Assembly: GCA_001953115.1 (NCBI GenBank) | Contig: LSSL01000551.1 | Coordinates: 1 to 39,365, forward strand | From: Smittium mucronatum | Lineage: Eukaryota; Kickxellomycota; Harpellomycetes; Harpellales; Legeriomycetaceae | DNA: 39,365 bases | Direction of reading: 5' to 3' | Part shown: piece by piece, positions 1-12,084 of the stretch | How positions within the stretch are numbered: the stretch's first letter is position 1 | Layout of the letters: each line of letters starts with the position of its first letter | Translations under genes and position numbers: made by a program | The notes under the pieces: model-generated | What the model saw: the letters and a program-made list of their open reading frames with translations, nothing else | Told to the model about the DNA's origin: nothing | Database searches by the model: none

Positions 1-208
1 AACTGGGCAACCTGCCAATCAGTATCAGCTACAGCTACAGAGCCAATAGCTAAGAGCTTTATCCTCTTCTGTAAATTGCCAATAAAACAAAATAATTTGA
101 ATTTTTAAATTCCTTTTTCCTGGAAATACAAACCTAGAACCTAAGGATAATAAATTCTTCATTTTCACTTTTTATTCACAGTAGTAGCCAAGCGATTTGA
201 AAACCACT

Positions 209-999
209 ATGTCTGACAACCAGAAGCAATATTATTCGTACCAAAATCAAGATTTTATAGTTTCGAACGCTGAAACATCGACTCCCCAGACTCAGACCAA
301 TTCACAAGTTGGGATCAAAATCAACGGACCAGCCTCTTACGCAGGTAGCAGTCGATACAACAATGCTCATTTGCCAAGCAGTGAGGATTTAGATAGGCTC
401 GATGACGGAGATTACGTAGAAAACGATCAACAGCAAATAACTGTCAGCAGATATGCAACAACATTGCCTATCCGGCTTGACTTTGAAGCCGCCATGGCAT
501 ACTCCTTAGGCTGCTTATCAGGCAAGTTTAACACTCCATTTCCATTCTATTTCATTTACGCAAACATCATAATTGACCATTTCTGTTCCAAACCCAACCC
601 CTTCTCTCGAAAGTATAGGTGTTTTCCTTCTTGTTTTCGAGCGCCAGAATGATTTTGTCAGATTTCATGCATACCAATCCCTACTCCTATCAATATTTGT
701 ATTTGTAAGTCTTTTTTTGTTTTGTTTTTTAATCCCTTTCCGTAAATGGAAACCATCAACTCCTGCCTTCTATTTAGACTTTCAGCAAGACATCACATTT
801 CTATAATATTGTAAATTGTTATATTTAGTTTCTAAGCCTGATTCTGACCGTCATATTCCCGACTTTCTTGATATTTTCTTTGGTTATTTTGGGTTATGCT
901 TTTTTGATCTACCGCACCTTCAAAGATGCCTCCATTCTAGAATACACTTTACTGCCCTTTTTCGGTCACTTTGCTCTTCTATGGGTGAAGAACGAATAA
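209..999 (+). CDS. UPF0132-family (Tic20-like) membrane protein, three exons
   Basis: Exons are 209-521, 619-704 and 829-999, giving 189 residues. The ATG at 209 is preceded in frame by two TAG stops (182-187), which fixes the start. Residues 1-95 are a polar Ser/Asn/Gln-rich, probably cytosolic segment. The rest matches the UPF0132 pattern: a first hydrophobic segment (AYSLGCLSGVFLLVFE), the conserved polar link with FVRFHAYQS, then two further hydrophobic segments and a C-terminal amphipathic piece ending in WVKNE. Three membrane spans are expected. Intron 1 (522-618, 97 nt) has a GC-AG donor (GCAAGT); intron 2 (705-828, 124 nt) is GT-AG. Splicing restores the continuous LSG|VFLLVFER motif, and this supports both junctions. 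The molecular function of the family is not established. It is convergent with the downstream kinase gene, with 225 bp between the stop codons. An AATAAA lies at 1055-1060. Confidence 0.9.
522..618 (+). other. GC-AG intron in the UPF0132 gene
   Basis: The donor is G|GCAAGT and the acceptor is TATAG|GT. No GT donor in the neighbourhood preserves the family motif across the junction, whereas GCAAGT, the usual sequence of the rare GC-AG class, does so exactly. It splits the Gly codon of LSG. Confidence 0.85.
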
Positions 1000-1054
1000 G
1001 CCCTTCTACTCTGAGCTATTTTTACTTTTATATCCCAATAATACATCTAAATTC

Positions 1055-1060
1055 AATAAA
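1055..1060 (+). terminator. Polyadenylation signal AATAAA of the UPF0132 gene
   Basis: A perfect AATAAA lies 56 bp after the stop codon, in the 225-bp spacer between two convergent genes. It is the likely 3'-end signal of the plus-strand gene. Confidence 0.5.
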
Positions 1061-1224
1061 TTGCATTTTAAACAAAATCTACAAAATCACCCGCTCCTAA
1101 TTTTAACACCATTTTTACCGAGTCATTTTAGTATATATATATAGTAATGTTGGTTTTTTTTATTTCGAACGATTTAAAGTCTATACAATCTGAAAAAAAA
1201 TTCACTGGCTACTAAAGATTTGTA

Positions 1225-3276
1225 TCAACACCGCAGTTCGAGTGATTCTGCTATAGAATTAACCAGGTTATTGTATGAGCTATTATAACCCCGAGTCTTA
1301 TGGAACTCTAAAGCAAAGATTGATGATCTCTTGTAAACTCTGCATACTCTGATAGTAAACTTTACTTTATTTTTCCCCAATAGCGTGCTTGATAGATCCC
1401 CCCCTGAACCCTTTTCGCTGTCTTCGCCTTCCGACATTATTCCAGACTTATCGGGATAGGCAGAGTCTCTTGCTGTTGATTGACTCTTGATTAATTCAGA
1501 AGTCCCAACACTCTTCTTCTTTGTGTAGAAGCATCCCAAAATGGCATTGCTGCTGCTTTTTCTGGTTATCTTACTATTTGTCGATTTAGCTCCAGGCCTT
1601 ACAACTAATATTTTCATTCCGTGGAGGCCTGACTTGCTGGTGGTAGGTACTAGCAAACCCAGACGAGTCACCGTTTTAATTACATGTGTTATCAATTGAC
1701 TCGGGGTCATTCTGGATAGTAGCCGTGAGTCTTCTGGAATATTGACCTTCTTTAACCTTTTATATTCTGAACTATTAGATGGCTCTCCGAATAGTAATTT
1801 CTTGCTTATCCAACTAATTATCCTAGGTTCGGTGGAGAGACGATTTATGTTGGTTTTACTATCAGTCTTTGTAACTAAATCTGCTTGTTGTTTGAAATGA
1901 TCTTCCATCAGAGGGATCAATTGATTGTCTTCACTAAAGACAGATCCATCTGCCTCGTCACTTTTTTTATAAGTGGCTTGTTCTTTTTTTTTGTTTTTAA
2001 AATTTAGCGCTCCGCTAATTTTAGAAAATATTTCAATGGCCCCATTTGCTGTTGCATTTGATTTGGATATATGAGGCGACTTTTCGGGCTGCGAATTAGG
2101 TACACTATTGGGAAAATTATCCATCTCTTTCTTAAATGTATACTTTGAATTTTCTAATTCTCTATTCTCCGTATCTTCGTCATCCTTTTTTTTCGAACCT
2201 TGGCTAAAAAAAAGTTTAATCTTTTTGGTTTTTTGTGATAGCGAGCTCCCCCCCTCCACTACCGTTGTAGGACTTGCTGGACCATCAAATTGATCATACA
2301 GGTGACGATAAGGCTCAAGCCAGGGATGTTGTCTAACTTCGGCCATCGTTGCTCTATTCACTGGATCAGTGACCAACAACCTGGATATTAATGACCTGGC
2401 AGACTTTGATATTTGTGAAGGGTAATATAGATCAGTCGATAATATATACTTGTATAAAAGATTAATATTTTCTCCATTAGGATTTGATTCATCATCATCA
2501 AATGGAAGATATCCTGCAAGCATTGCAAACAATATTACGCCACAAGACCAAACATCGACGTTAGTTCCAGCATACATTCCATTACTAACGACAAGCTCTG
2601 GAGCTGCGTAACATGGAGACCCACATGATGTTATCATCAATTCCCCGTGAACTTCGTCAAAGTGATTTGCAAATCCAAAGTCTGTCACTTTGACATTTTT
2701 TTTAGAATCAAGTAGGATGTTTTCCAATTTCAAATCTCTGTGGACTATTTCGTTCTTATGTAGAAAACTAACAGCCAGTACTAACTGAGAAAATATTCTT
2801 TTGGCTTCAGAGTCTTTTAAGCATTGATTTTTCATAATGTAATCAAAAAGCTCCCCACCACTTGCGTATTCTAAAACAAGACCAATGTGGTTTTCGGACT
2901 CGATTATGTCATAAAGACGGACAATATTCTCGTGATTTATTTTCTAGGATAAAATTTTAATTAAAATTTTAATAATAAACTCAGCTTTAAGTAATATTGT
3001 TCTTACCTTCAGAGATGATATTTCACGGATTATCTTGGCTTTTTTAATTTTACTATCTATCCATTCTTTTTTGACAAGCTTTATAGCGACTTCCTGCCCT
3101 GTGTTTCTATGTAGACCCAACTTCACCTTTGCGAATTCACCTTCACCTATGGTTTGCAACAACAAATAGTCACCAAAAAACTTGTTCTTGGAAATGGGTG
3201 ACGGTCTTTTAATTTTTGGAGAAGACATATCTGAAATATAGTTTTCTTGGAGAGAGGCAGTTTTTTTTATTACCAT
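1225..3276 (-). CDS. CAMKL-type Ser/Thr protein kinase (Kin4/Snf1-like) with C-terminal KA1-like region, two exons
   Basis: Exon 1 is 3276-3007 and exon 2 is 2943-1225, giving 662 residues. The intron (3006-2944, 63 nt) has a GTAAGA donor and a CCTAG acceptor, and splicing restores the kinase core between SSLK and KINHENIVRLYD. The kinase domain covers about residues 36-299. Visible are the glycine loop GEGEFA (44-49), the ATP-binding Lys66, the partner Glu85, HRD at 158-160, DFG at 178-180, an activation loop with TSCGSPCYAAPE (Thr195 is the expected phospho-site) and WSCGVILFAMLAGYLP. These are typical of the Kin4/Snf1/MARK group, and the loop sequence points most to the Kin4 type. A charged, low-complexity linker follows (about 300-560). 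The last 50 residues (VKFTIRVCRVYKR to SLELRC) look like a KA1 domain, which binds membranes or acts as an autoinhibitor in this group. The third glycine of the loop is Ala, which other active kinases tolerate. The exact orthology is uncertain. Confidence 0.93.
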
Positions 3277-6200
3277 TTTTGATGATGCAATATGGAGAGT
3301 GATTAATTAATCTCTTTCGAAGATTGAGTTGGTATTAAAGGTTTATGAGGGAAATTATTCAGAAAATTAAAATAAAATGCTGATGTGTATCACAAAAAAA
3401 TAGTATTCAGGGGCTATCAAATTTTTTTTTTGAAGAGGCACCAAGAAAAGAAAATTTCAAGCGAATTCTGATATAGGTAATGACTGAAGTCGCAGGAAAA
3501 TTAATGGGGAAACTGAATGCAGTAGAAATATATAATTTGGAGGATATTATGATTAATGTAAATAGAAATAGCTATGTAGAGGTTAAAGAATCGGCGATAT
3601 TTGCAAAAAAAAAAGGGTTATAAGGACAGGGAAATGAATAAAAATAGGGATGTGAAGAATAGATATTTTTTCTAATTTATTTCCCCTTTGAGTTAAATAG
3701 TTGAAATGTGCCTTAGGGAGGGTTTTATGGAGTGTGAATCTACAGTAAATGGATAGGAAGATTGGTAACTATGGGCTAAGAAAGGAGTATTTCTAATAAT
3801 GCAATGAGTGCCATGGAAAATGAATGAATACTAGTACAAGGAAAAAAGAGGCTTTTTGGAAAAGATGATTGAGGCTTTACATATTGAATTATCATGAATT
3901 GATGATTCCATTCTCTGATTGACGATTTATATGAATTATTCTTTGGTTATGGTTACTTTAGAGAAAAAGACAAAGCATGGCCACAAAAGAATATTAAGGA
4001 TTTGCAACAATCAATGCCTTAGTGTCTGAAGACACCGAATCAAGCACATAGACATACATCTGCCAAATAGAGTCACGAGCAGAGGGATGTCGGATGCCGG
4101 ATTTAGTTAAAATATAAATGGCTGCTAACCCATGTCATAAGAAAGAGACGTCGAATAAATACTCAGCTGAGGCTTTGGCATGTCTTTAAGGTCTGACAAA
4201 AAGTTTAATTGTAAATAGGAAAATAATTAAATTAATGGGATGACCAGGTTTACTGGATGAAAATAGGTGGCATTATGGGTGACATAAAGTTCAGCAATAC
4301 TAAAAAAAGCTAAGGGATGTCGCACAATTTGAAAGTAATGTTCCAGTGATTATTAGCAAATTGACTTTCTATAACGTAATTAGATTCATTGTCTGGGGTT
4401 TATATGAGAAACCGCCACCATTATTCCTGAATAGAAACTCGTCATTTGTTCTTTTTACGAATCGGACCTTAGAAAAGATAATGAATTTATACTTTTATTT
4501 TATTTTATATCGAGATGTTATTGGCATATAACACTGAAATTAAACATGATTCTTCTTTGGAGCATTGTGGGTCGACAGATAAATTAAAAAATAGTCGGGA
4601 TGACACCCTTTTGTGACAAGTTACGTGCTGCTATTGGAATTTCGTTGGGATTGCTGGAATCTACCTACTAGGCCTGTGAATAATAGATGTGGTTGTAATT
4701 GGGGGTTTACTAGATGCCCTGCACTAAAAAGCTTATTTGGCCATTTTGAGTATAACTCCGAAAATGCTAGGTATCCGAACCAGACCCGATTTGAAACCCA
4801 TTTCCAATATAGGAAATTTTTTTAATTGGGAACTTTAAAGTTTTTTTCCCTACCTATAATTTACAGAGTATGCTGATCGTGAACACAAAAAACCACGTTT
4901 TGAAAATTGAGGAGGCTGTTATTTAAAATGGGATACACGATGTAGTCAGTAGACCTTAATATTTGTACTAACAGATATCTTCGTGTGATACCAAACTTCT
5001 ATCGTTGAATATGGGATTATTGTATCAAAATTTCTCAGAAATTCTATAGTGATAAAGCAACTCCAAAACTGCGATTGATTCAGTAAACTATAAACACGTT
5101 TTTGTACAATCATTTTTAAGAAAAGACCTTAATTATCTGAAAAAAGAACCAGGTATAGTTAGGGAAAGAACTCTATATTTAATACCAAAATCTCACAGCT
5201 TAAACATGTATGATATTACGAATACAAAATCACGGGATGTGAAATGCAGCAGATTATGCTTATAAGCCTGGATGTTTTTATCTAATATTATTTTTTCGAT
5301 AATAAATTTATTAGATAGAAATGATTCAGAAGTGGGTGACAAGTATTGAGTTTGACAAATCAACTCAATATAATTTGCTTTTTTGTAGCTGATACACTCA
5401 GCATATATTTTAAGAGTGTTAGTGTTAATTTTATCGTTTTGGTAAAATGGAACATTTCAATACAATTGAGGATTTATAGAGGACTAGGAGTTTATAATGC
5501 AAGTCTTATTGGGTCGTACAGGTTGTCGCAACAAATAATGCACATTAATTCCAGTGATGTGGCTATTGAACCATTTACACTTGGGTAATTCTTTTTGGGA
5601 ATACGTACTTCTTTATTAAACTTTTGCCGATTTCTTAATTTGGATATATGAATATACTACAATATTCAAATTAGATGGAAAACCAATAATTAAAACTTCA
5701 AAGTATTATTATTTCCATTGTAAAATGCTAATAAATTAGAAAAACCAAGACGTAGTTTTATAGCAAATTTCTTTAAAATAAAAATATATTCAATTTTATT
5801 AAAGTTGGTTTTATAATTTGATAAACTCATAAGAATCCGATTATGGAAATAAAAAAAATCCGGTATTAGATGGAATACACCATTCTACATGCCTCCTTTA
5901 ACTAAAAAAATATGTAAGGTCGCAGATTTAATATAGAGATATTTGGGGAAACAGCCCATTCATATTTTTAAATAATACACTGTTTTCATTAAATATATGA
6001 ATGATGGAGTAGGTGCAATTCTCAGTAGACCAATAGTCTTTATACTCATTTCTAAGTATATGTGAACCTACCCTAAGCTCTAGCCAAGGAACCCAGATAT
6101 TGGATATGTAAATTTTGATATTCCGGATCTAAAAAAACATATAGCATTTTTTTTTTCAACTTGCGGTCGTAGTGTTTTTGATATCTTTTCTTCACAAAGT

Positions 6201-8363
6201 TTTATTCATCCAGCACCTGGGAATAACAAATTTTTTCTCCGAATTACATCCCAAAACTATACATGCATTTCTTGCAAGTAAATAAATAATGCCCTTCTAA
6301 TCATATTTTTTTGGTTTCAACGTAAGCTAGTGGCAACCAAGCTGTCCATTTTATTTCTTTGGATGAGATTCCGATAATTTCATCTCAAATCTCTTTGATG
6401 TTCGGTTTGTGGGAATCTCAAAATGCGCTTGAACGACTGATAAAATAATCCATATTAAGTACACTAACCAAATGATTACTATGGTTGAAAAATTCATGGA
6501 GTCTTTGCAGCCATATAATTTGAAAGCAGATAGAGGATGAGAAGCTGATTGTAGTAAAACTACTAGATTAAGAACAATGAGAGAAGATCAGAAAATATCA
6601 AGAGTTTATTAAAATGCCTGCACAATATAGAGCTGCCCACCATTTATCTGCAAAAAAACAACACAACTAGTTGAAAAAGATTAAATAGGAAACACAGATT
6701 ATGGAATGAGTAGTGTATTAGGATAAATCCCTACAATAAAAATAGCGTCGAGATCATTCTATAATTAAGGAAATTTTTTATTTTTACGAAAAGGCAGATG
6801 ATCGTGGCTGGGAAAAATGTGTCACCCTTCTGAATCTGGTTCTATATATTTACGAAGAGTGGCATATATTTCCGAATTTGTATGTTCAAAGCAATTCTGT
6901 AGAAAATTAAAAAATGGAAATTGTGCTTATAATTTTTAACCTTGGAGCAAATTTGCCTTCCATTATATTTGGTTTCTTATTTCAGCCAGATTTTTCTCTG
7001 GGACGAATGAACTGAAATACAATTGAAAAAATGATAAAAAAGGAAATATTTACTAAAGGCGTCAACCCAATTATTTGATGATATCCACTTTGAATAAATT
7101 CCCATCAACTTTATACAAAGTTTAACAAACCATGATCTTATTACGCGAAAACATTTTTTATTATTTAATTTTTTTGCCAATACTTCCATAATTATGAATT
7201 TCAAGGCCCAAACCTGCCATTAGTTTCTCTTCCACTATCACTATGTAAATCAATACCATTAATATTACCTTTTATCATTTAAACGTAAAAAATATATTTG
7301 CCCAATTTATTTTATTCGCAAACTCTATACATTCCCTTTTAAATCATATTCTGGAATTTGGTTACAAGTATTGCACCGTTTTTAAGATCCAACTCCTTAT
7401 AGTATAAGAAAGCATACAGTTTGGACCAGATCCAATTGTCTGAAACTTCATGAGACATAGAAACCTTACGTATTGTCCTTAAAAGCGTGTCAAAAAAGAC
7501 AAACCATTGTTTGTTAATCATGAGATTTGCTGAAAGAACAGATACAGAAATTCAAAAAAAATGGGTCAATTGTATAATGGAAATAATAACGGGCTGAAAA
7601 CAAAATAGCTATACAGGCTTAGAAATTTGAGTTTTCCTAGGAAAAAATTAATTGGGGTGAAGGGATAATGCCTTCATTTCAAATATTTAACCCACCAAAA
7701 TCACATTTAGGTGATTCAGTTTATATTAAATTCATCAACCTTTTCGACCAGATTTTGGCGTTAATAATTTTTAATAGTGTGGCATTTAATGGTTCTATCT
7801 TGAAATAACTTGATTGACAAAAATATGTAAAAAATAATACTCGTGTGACACAAAAAACTAAGAGCCCCTACGACACGTAAATGGAGCTTTTCATTGGGCT
7901 CGGTTCTTACCAAAATGAACAACAGTAATAATTTGAAAAAATATAATGTAATTCTAATCTCGATCTATTATAAATTTGGATGTTATTTGTACAAATCTTG
8001 CACTATCGAATCATTAGAACAGCTCGATGAGAAAGGACTGGATCAAAATCATAACCAATAGAAATCAATTTTTAAGCAGATTTAGAGCCAAAAGACAACT
8101 CCAAAGATCAAGCGCACAAAACTAACGAGATAAAAGCGGTCTATCACTACCATGAAATGCAACTTAGGAAAACCGAATTTTTTGAAGATTGTAACAAGTT
8201 CCTTCTTTATTAAAAAAAAAGCAGAAAATGCCACCAAGAAAGTATAGTAAATCAATCTACACAGCAAGTCGAGAAACTATACATGGTAAACAAAAATTTA
8301 TTATAAAGAATAGAAATATATTAGAAATGAAGGAATTTATCAAGGGAATAGGGTGGAGAGAAA
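3277..8363. other. Gene-free stretch between kinase and NHP6
   Basis: About 5.1 kb with only short, compositionally unremarkable open frames on both strands; none shows a recognisable domain. The first 2 kb are G-rich and C-poor on the plus strand (for example 19 G and 4 C in 3721-3780) and contain six GGGATG hexamers. The rest is AT-rich. An open frame at 4613-4825 lacks an ATG start and resembles nothing I know. I see no tRNA and no recognisable mobile element here. Confidence 0.6.
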
Positions 8364-8648
8364 TCATTGCTCGGGGTGATACTCGGCCTTCTCCTTTTCG
8401 TAGCGCTTCTTATCTAGCTCAGCCTTGAGAGCATATGGCTTTTTTTCTTCATCGGTCATAGACTTCCATTTTTCACCCATGATTTTTCCGAGTTGACCGA
8501 AACTAGCCTCAGGATTTTCACGCTTGACCTGCTCTCTGTATTCCTGGGAGAAAAACATGTAGGAACTGAGGCCACGCTTAGGAGCATTTTCATCCTTCTT
8601 CTTGCGACCTCCGGTGGTGACTTTCTTAGGGTTGGCTACTCTTGGCAT
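8364..8648 (-). CDS. NHP6: NHP6-type HMG-box chromatin protein
   Basis: A single exon encodes 94 residues, the usual size of fungal Nhp6. A short basic N-terminal arm (KK at 8-9, GRKKK at 14-18), which grips the minor groove in this family, precedes one HMG box at about residues 23-90. Its hallmarks are [36 protein letters not shown] and [21 protein letters not shown]. Such proteins bend DNA without sequence preference, assist nucleosome remodelling by FACT, and act in Pol II and Pol III transcription. The protein ends a few residues after the box (HPEQ) with no acidic tail, as in Nhp6 and unlike animal HMGB proteins. The start is the only Met before the basic arm. Both flanks are long non-coding stretches. 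Confidence 0.97.
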   Translation of the reverse strand: MPRVANPKKVTTGGRKKKDENAPKRGLSSYMFFSQEYREQVKRENPEASFGQLGKIMGEKWKSMTDEEKKPYALKAELDKKRYEKEKAEYHPEQ

Positions 8649-11622
8649 TCTAGCTATAAATATTACAAACAGGTACTGATTAATACTATTCTTACATTAA
8701 GAGAAAGTTCTAAAAATTCTAAGTGGAACTAAAAAAACAAAGATCAAAGTGAAAGCATATATAAGAAGTTGAGGGTGTATATAAATGCCACACGATAGTT
8801 TGGTAAAAATAGTTGATTTAATAATAATAAAATAGATAGATTATTAGTACTCACTGTATATAAAGTAATCAGTATTAATTACAATTGGAATTTAATGAGG
8901 GGAGGGCAGGTAGGAAATACTGAGCAGAATTTGTAGTGATAAAAAAAATGCAGTTATGGGTGGGGGAGGGCATATGCGCAGGCTCTTAAATACCTATTTA
9001 AAATCGAATGTGTGAAAGCTTTTTTCCGCGCAGAAACAGGAGAATTTCTTTCTTCAACTCTCCCCTCCAACCCTCACACAGAATTCACCCAAGATCCAAT
9101 AGCACATATTAATCTGTTTAGCGCACACCTGCCTATCGTCGCCATAAGAGCAAATCCCCTGCACTCCACACCGCCTATTTGAAAAGACCACACGCAAATC
9201 GCACATTTAAAACGCACAATTGATAATTGGCACTCTGTGGTGTGCCCACAATGCCATTGGTGGCCATTCCCTTCTGTTGTCTGCTGCTATGAGCATTCTG
9301 TCCAGCCTGTCCACTCACCATATCCATTTAATACGCTGTAATTTGCCCACTATATTCGCAGCCTAGTGCTCGGCAATTTGCTGGCTGGCTGTCTTTGTGC
9401 TTCTATGGGCTACAGCTACTATTTCCCCCACCTCTGAGTTGCCAACCATTCTATCTGCTGCATAAATTCCTCTGCCCGAATCAACTTCGTTTTTGTTTTT
9501 TTTCCCTTTCGCTCCTTGTACGTAAAACACCCCTAATCATTCGACTTGTTTTTAATAACACTTTTTCGACACCGTTTCTCCCTATTGCCTTTCCAATAGA
9601 AATGCTATGCCTCAACTAATTGCCCCCATTTAGAAACACGCTTTGTTGTCAGTGTCTCCTATTTTAGGAAACTAATATGTTGTCAAGATTCCCTTTCTCT
9701 TTTCCAGCTAATGATTAGTGAAATACCCACTGATTCGCGGAGCTAAATGCTCCAACTTTTAGATTCAAACCATCGGTATCTAATCATGGCATATCTTTTT
9801 ACGCGCGTGAACTAGTGTACTGCGCTTCATTTGACATCATTATTGATATTTTCCAAAAATGGAAAGAGTGTGTATTACATTTTCATCAGTCTGTTCCGAT
9901 TCCAGTCATTTTTTGGTTTCAGGAAAATGGGCGAAAAGCTTGCTCCTCTTGTTGGGATTTTATTGCAAGCTAACATCAATAAAAGACATCATGCCAGGGT
10001 GTTATTAATATTTCCTTATCAACTATTCCATAGCTCGTATTTCTAAGCCCCCTGTAATGCTTAACTTGTTTTCCATTAGTCTCAAGGCACGATTTATGCG
10101 CTACTTAGACGAGCAAACATTATGGGCATTGTCCCAATCCAACTCTTTACCTCCCAGTATATATAGCTTTATTTTCTATCAGCTAAATATATCATTTTTT
10201 ATTCGACAGAATATGAATTCTCCCCAATTGTAAAGCTAAATAAAATAAAACGCTTGCATTGTCTGAAAACTGTGATATTTTTGTGCTACTGACCCTGAAG
10301 GAGCTAAGGTGCCGACGCGCTGCTTTCAACACAATATCTTACTCGATCAAGCTAGACCCTCAATGTTCTTCCAGTTGAGTGCTTGGATAAGAACAGTAAC
10401 TCGACAATTTCCTATTTTGGCATAAAAATTATACCCCCAATTGAAGATGCAACCTCAGCGAGCTTGTTCCAATCGGTTAATTCTTTCTGTTTCAAATCTT
10501 TAATGCAGGTAATATTATACTTTGTTTCTATTGGATTATATTGTGGCCACTATTATTTCTTGTATGTATAAATTTGTAATAACCAAAAAAAAAAAAAGAT
10601 GCCACTTTGAGTGCGCCCCCTTTAATTTGCCGATATCAGAGCTAATTTAATAGCTGCGTGTCTTTTAAATCAATTACTATTGGAGTTTCTTCGCGTTTTC
10701 ATTTTTTTTTAGATTTAATTTTCCCAATCGAATATGCATATCTGAGCCTCAATTAATCTCGCTTTCTAGAGACATCCCACTGACAAATTACATTTCATCC
10801 TCCAAGCACCACTCATGAGCTTCACCATCTCGTATTTATGTTTATGAGCCTCTTTAGAAATCCAAAGTATGGACCGAATTACAGATCGGTTCTTTCAGGC
10901 CTATTTATTCCTCTTCTTGATAACCTACCACTCTGCCTTTGTTTTGATACGTTTTCTCCATCAACTAATTGCCTAAAAAGCATTGAATGACTCATAACCT
11001 AGAAGGTTCTAATAAATGCAGGATTAACATCTCTTCCCCATAGAGAAGGTTTCATTAAATCCCAGATAAACCCCCTTCCCCCACGAGGGTTCCAATAGAC
11101 TTTTTAAATCCAAATCTAGTGTATTTTCTTTATCTCTGCTGTTTCAGTACTTCTCCCCGAATACTATTTGTGAGAATCCAAACAAACCACTATGCCTAGA
11201 TTTCTGGGTGTTGTAACACAGCAAAATCTCCTCCTTTCTAAGAGGCTTTCGATATTCTCCGAAGTGTGGTATTAGACCCTTTTTGGAAATTTTTGTATAC
11301 GCAACCACTAATTTTTGCTCTTTCCAGCTTACTTATTTCATTCCATTTACATACTGACCTGAGAAATCCAAGTCGCGCCAAAACAAGTCTATTTATAGAT
11401 TAATTTATTATCCCCACAACGACTACCACTTTACTGTTGATACATAAATTTCAATTAAAAGTTGTAAAAATGATTATATTAAAAAGACATCCTAATTGAG
11501 CTTTAAAGGATGGCCATAAAAATAAAATTTGTAGTTACCAGAAAATAAAATGTTTGAAAATTAGTTGTAATTCAACTTACAAACTAATGTATTTCTGTAA
11601 TTATAAATAACCATTTTTCTAA
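8649..11622. other. Gene-free, C/T-skewed stretch
   Basis: About 3 kb without a credible gene. From about 9.0 to 11.4 kb the plus strand is rich in C and poor in G (25 C against 9 G in 9121-9180; 16 against 8 in 10801-10860) and has a somewhat higher GC content than the deserts further on. The open frames here are short, pyrimidine-driven and without domains. An A-run lies at about 10587-10599. The first 100-150 bp next to NHP6 are probably its promoter. Confidence 0.6.
8757..8785 (-). promoter_or_regulatory. Two TATA-like elements upstream of NHP6
   Basis: ATATATA (about 8757-8763) and TATATAAA (8778-8785, read as TTTATATA on the minus strand) lie about 110-135 bp upstream of the NHP6 start codon. 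That distance suits a TATA promoter with a short leader, but the region is AT-rich, so chance is possible. Confidence 0.3.
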
Positions 11623-12084
11623 TTAATGGAGTTTTGAAGTGTACACAGTCTCAGCGGACACAACTTCTACTATAGTCACCGGCATCAATTCTCCATCATC
11701 TTCACTGCTGTCATCTTTCATTGTTATGGGGTTATACCTGGATCTAGCCCAACCGCTTACCCTATCCATCCACCCTGATGAACTTTCTCTTGTTTTCCAT
11801 AGATTTGTTCGTTGGCAACCGCTAGTTTTAGTAAATACTGATCCAGGCATACTTCTGGACATCGACCCACTGTGCACGCCTTGCTTTTCATCGACTCCTT
11901 CTACTTCTTTGTGATCTATAAACTGTTTTTCAGTAATTTTGCCTGGCGCTGATGTGCTACTAACCTCTAAACTACTTCCTGCTTGTCTTCTTTCCAAATT
12001 TCCGTTATAATATGAGGAGCTAGTACCTAGAATATTGGCTAATCCCACACTCCCAAAATACAGCAAGGTATTAATTAGTCTCAT
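11623..12084 (-). CDS. Probable small secreted protein, lineage-specific
   Basis: An intact 153-codon frame begins with a plausible signal peptide: MR followed by the hydrophobic stretch LINTLLYFGSVGLANILG, then a Ser/Tyr-rich start of the mature chain. A dibasic RR at residues 32-33 (NLERRQAG) could be a Kex2-type processing site. The mature part is Ser/Thr-rich and polar, contains a single cysteine (in SGCQRT), and has an acidic patch (DDSSEDDGE) before a short C-terminal hydrophobic segment (MPVTIVEVV). I recognise no domain. The gene is divergent from the acidic repeat protein (812 bp between the starts). The GC content and codon choice are more gene-like than the flanks, which supports coding. 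An intron or a slightly different start cannot be excluded. Confidence 0.6.
   Translation of the reverse strand: MRLINTLLYFGSVGLANILGTSSSYYNGNLERRQAGSSLEVSSTSAPGKITEKQFIDHKEVEGVDEKQGVHSGSMSRSMPGSVFTKTSGCQRTNLWKTRESSSGWMDRVSGWARSRYNPITMKDDSSEDDGELMPVTIVEVVSAETVYTSKLH

Noticed and set aside
1..49. Possible C-terminus of an upstream plus-strand gene (Q-rich frame ending at TAG 47-49).
   Set aside because: Two frames reach a stop within 50 bases and neither can be identified from so little sequence; the segment may equally be 5' leader of the UPF0132 gene.
71..181. Possible 5'-UTR intron (GTAAAT ... TTCACAG) before the UPF0132 start.
   Set aside because: The boundaries are weak and there is no coding constraint to confirm the splice; RNA data would be required.
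4613..4825. 70-codon Cys/Trp-containing open frame upstream of the kinase.
   Set aside because: No ATG start, no recognisable domain and only one frame among many in a gene-free stretch.
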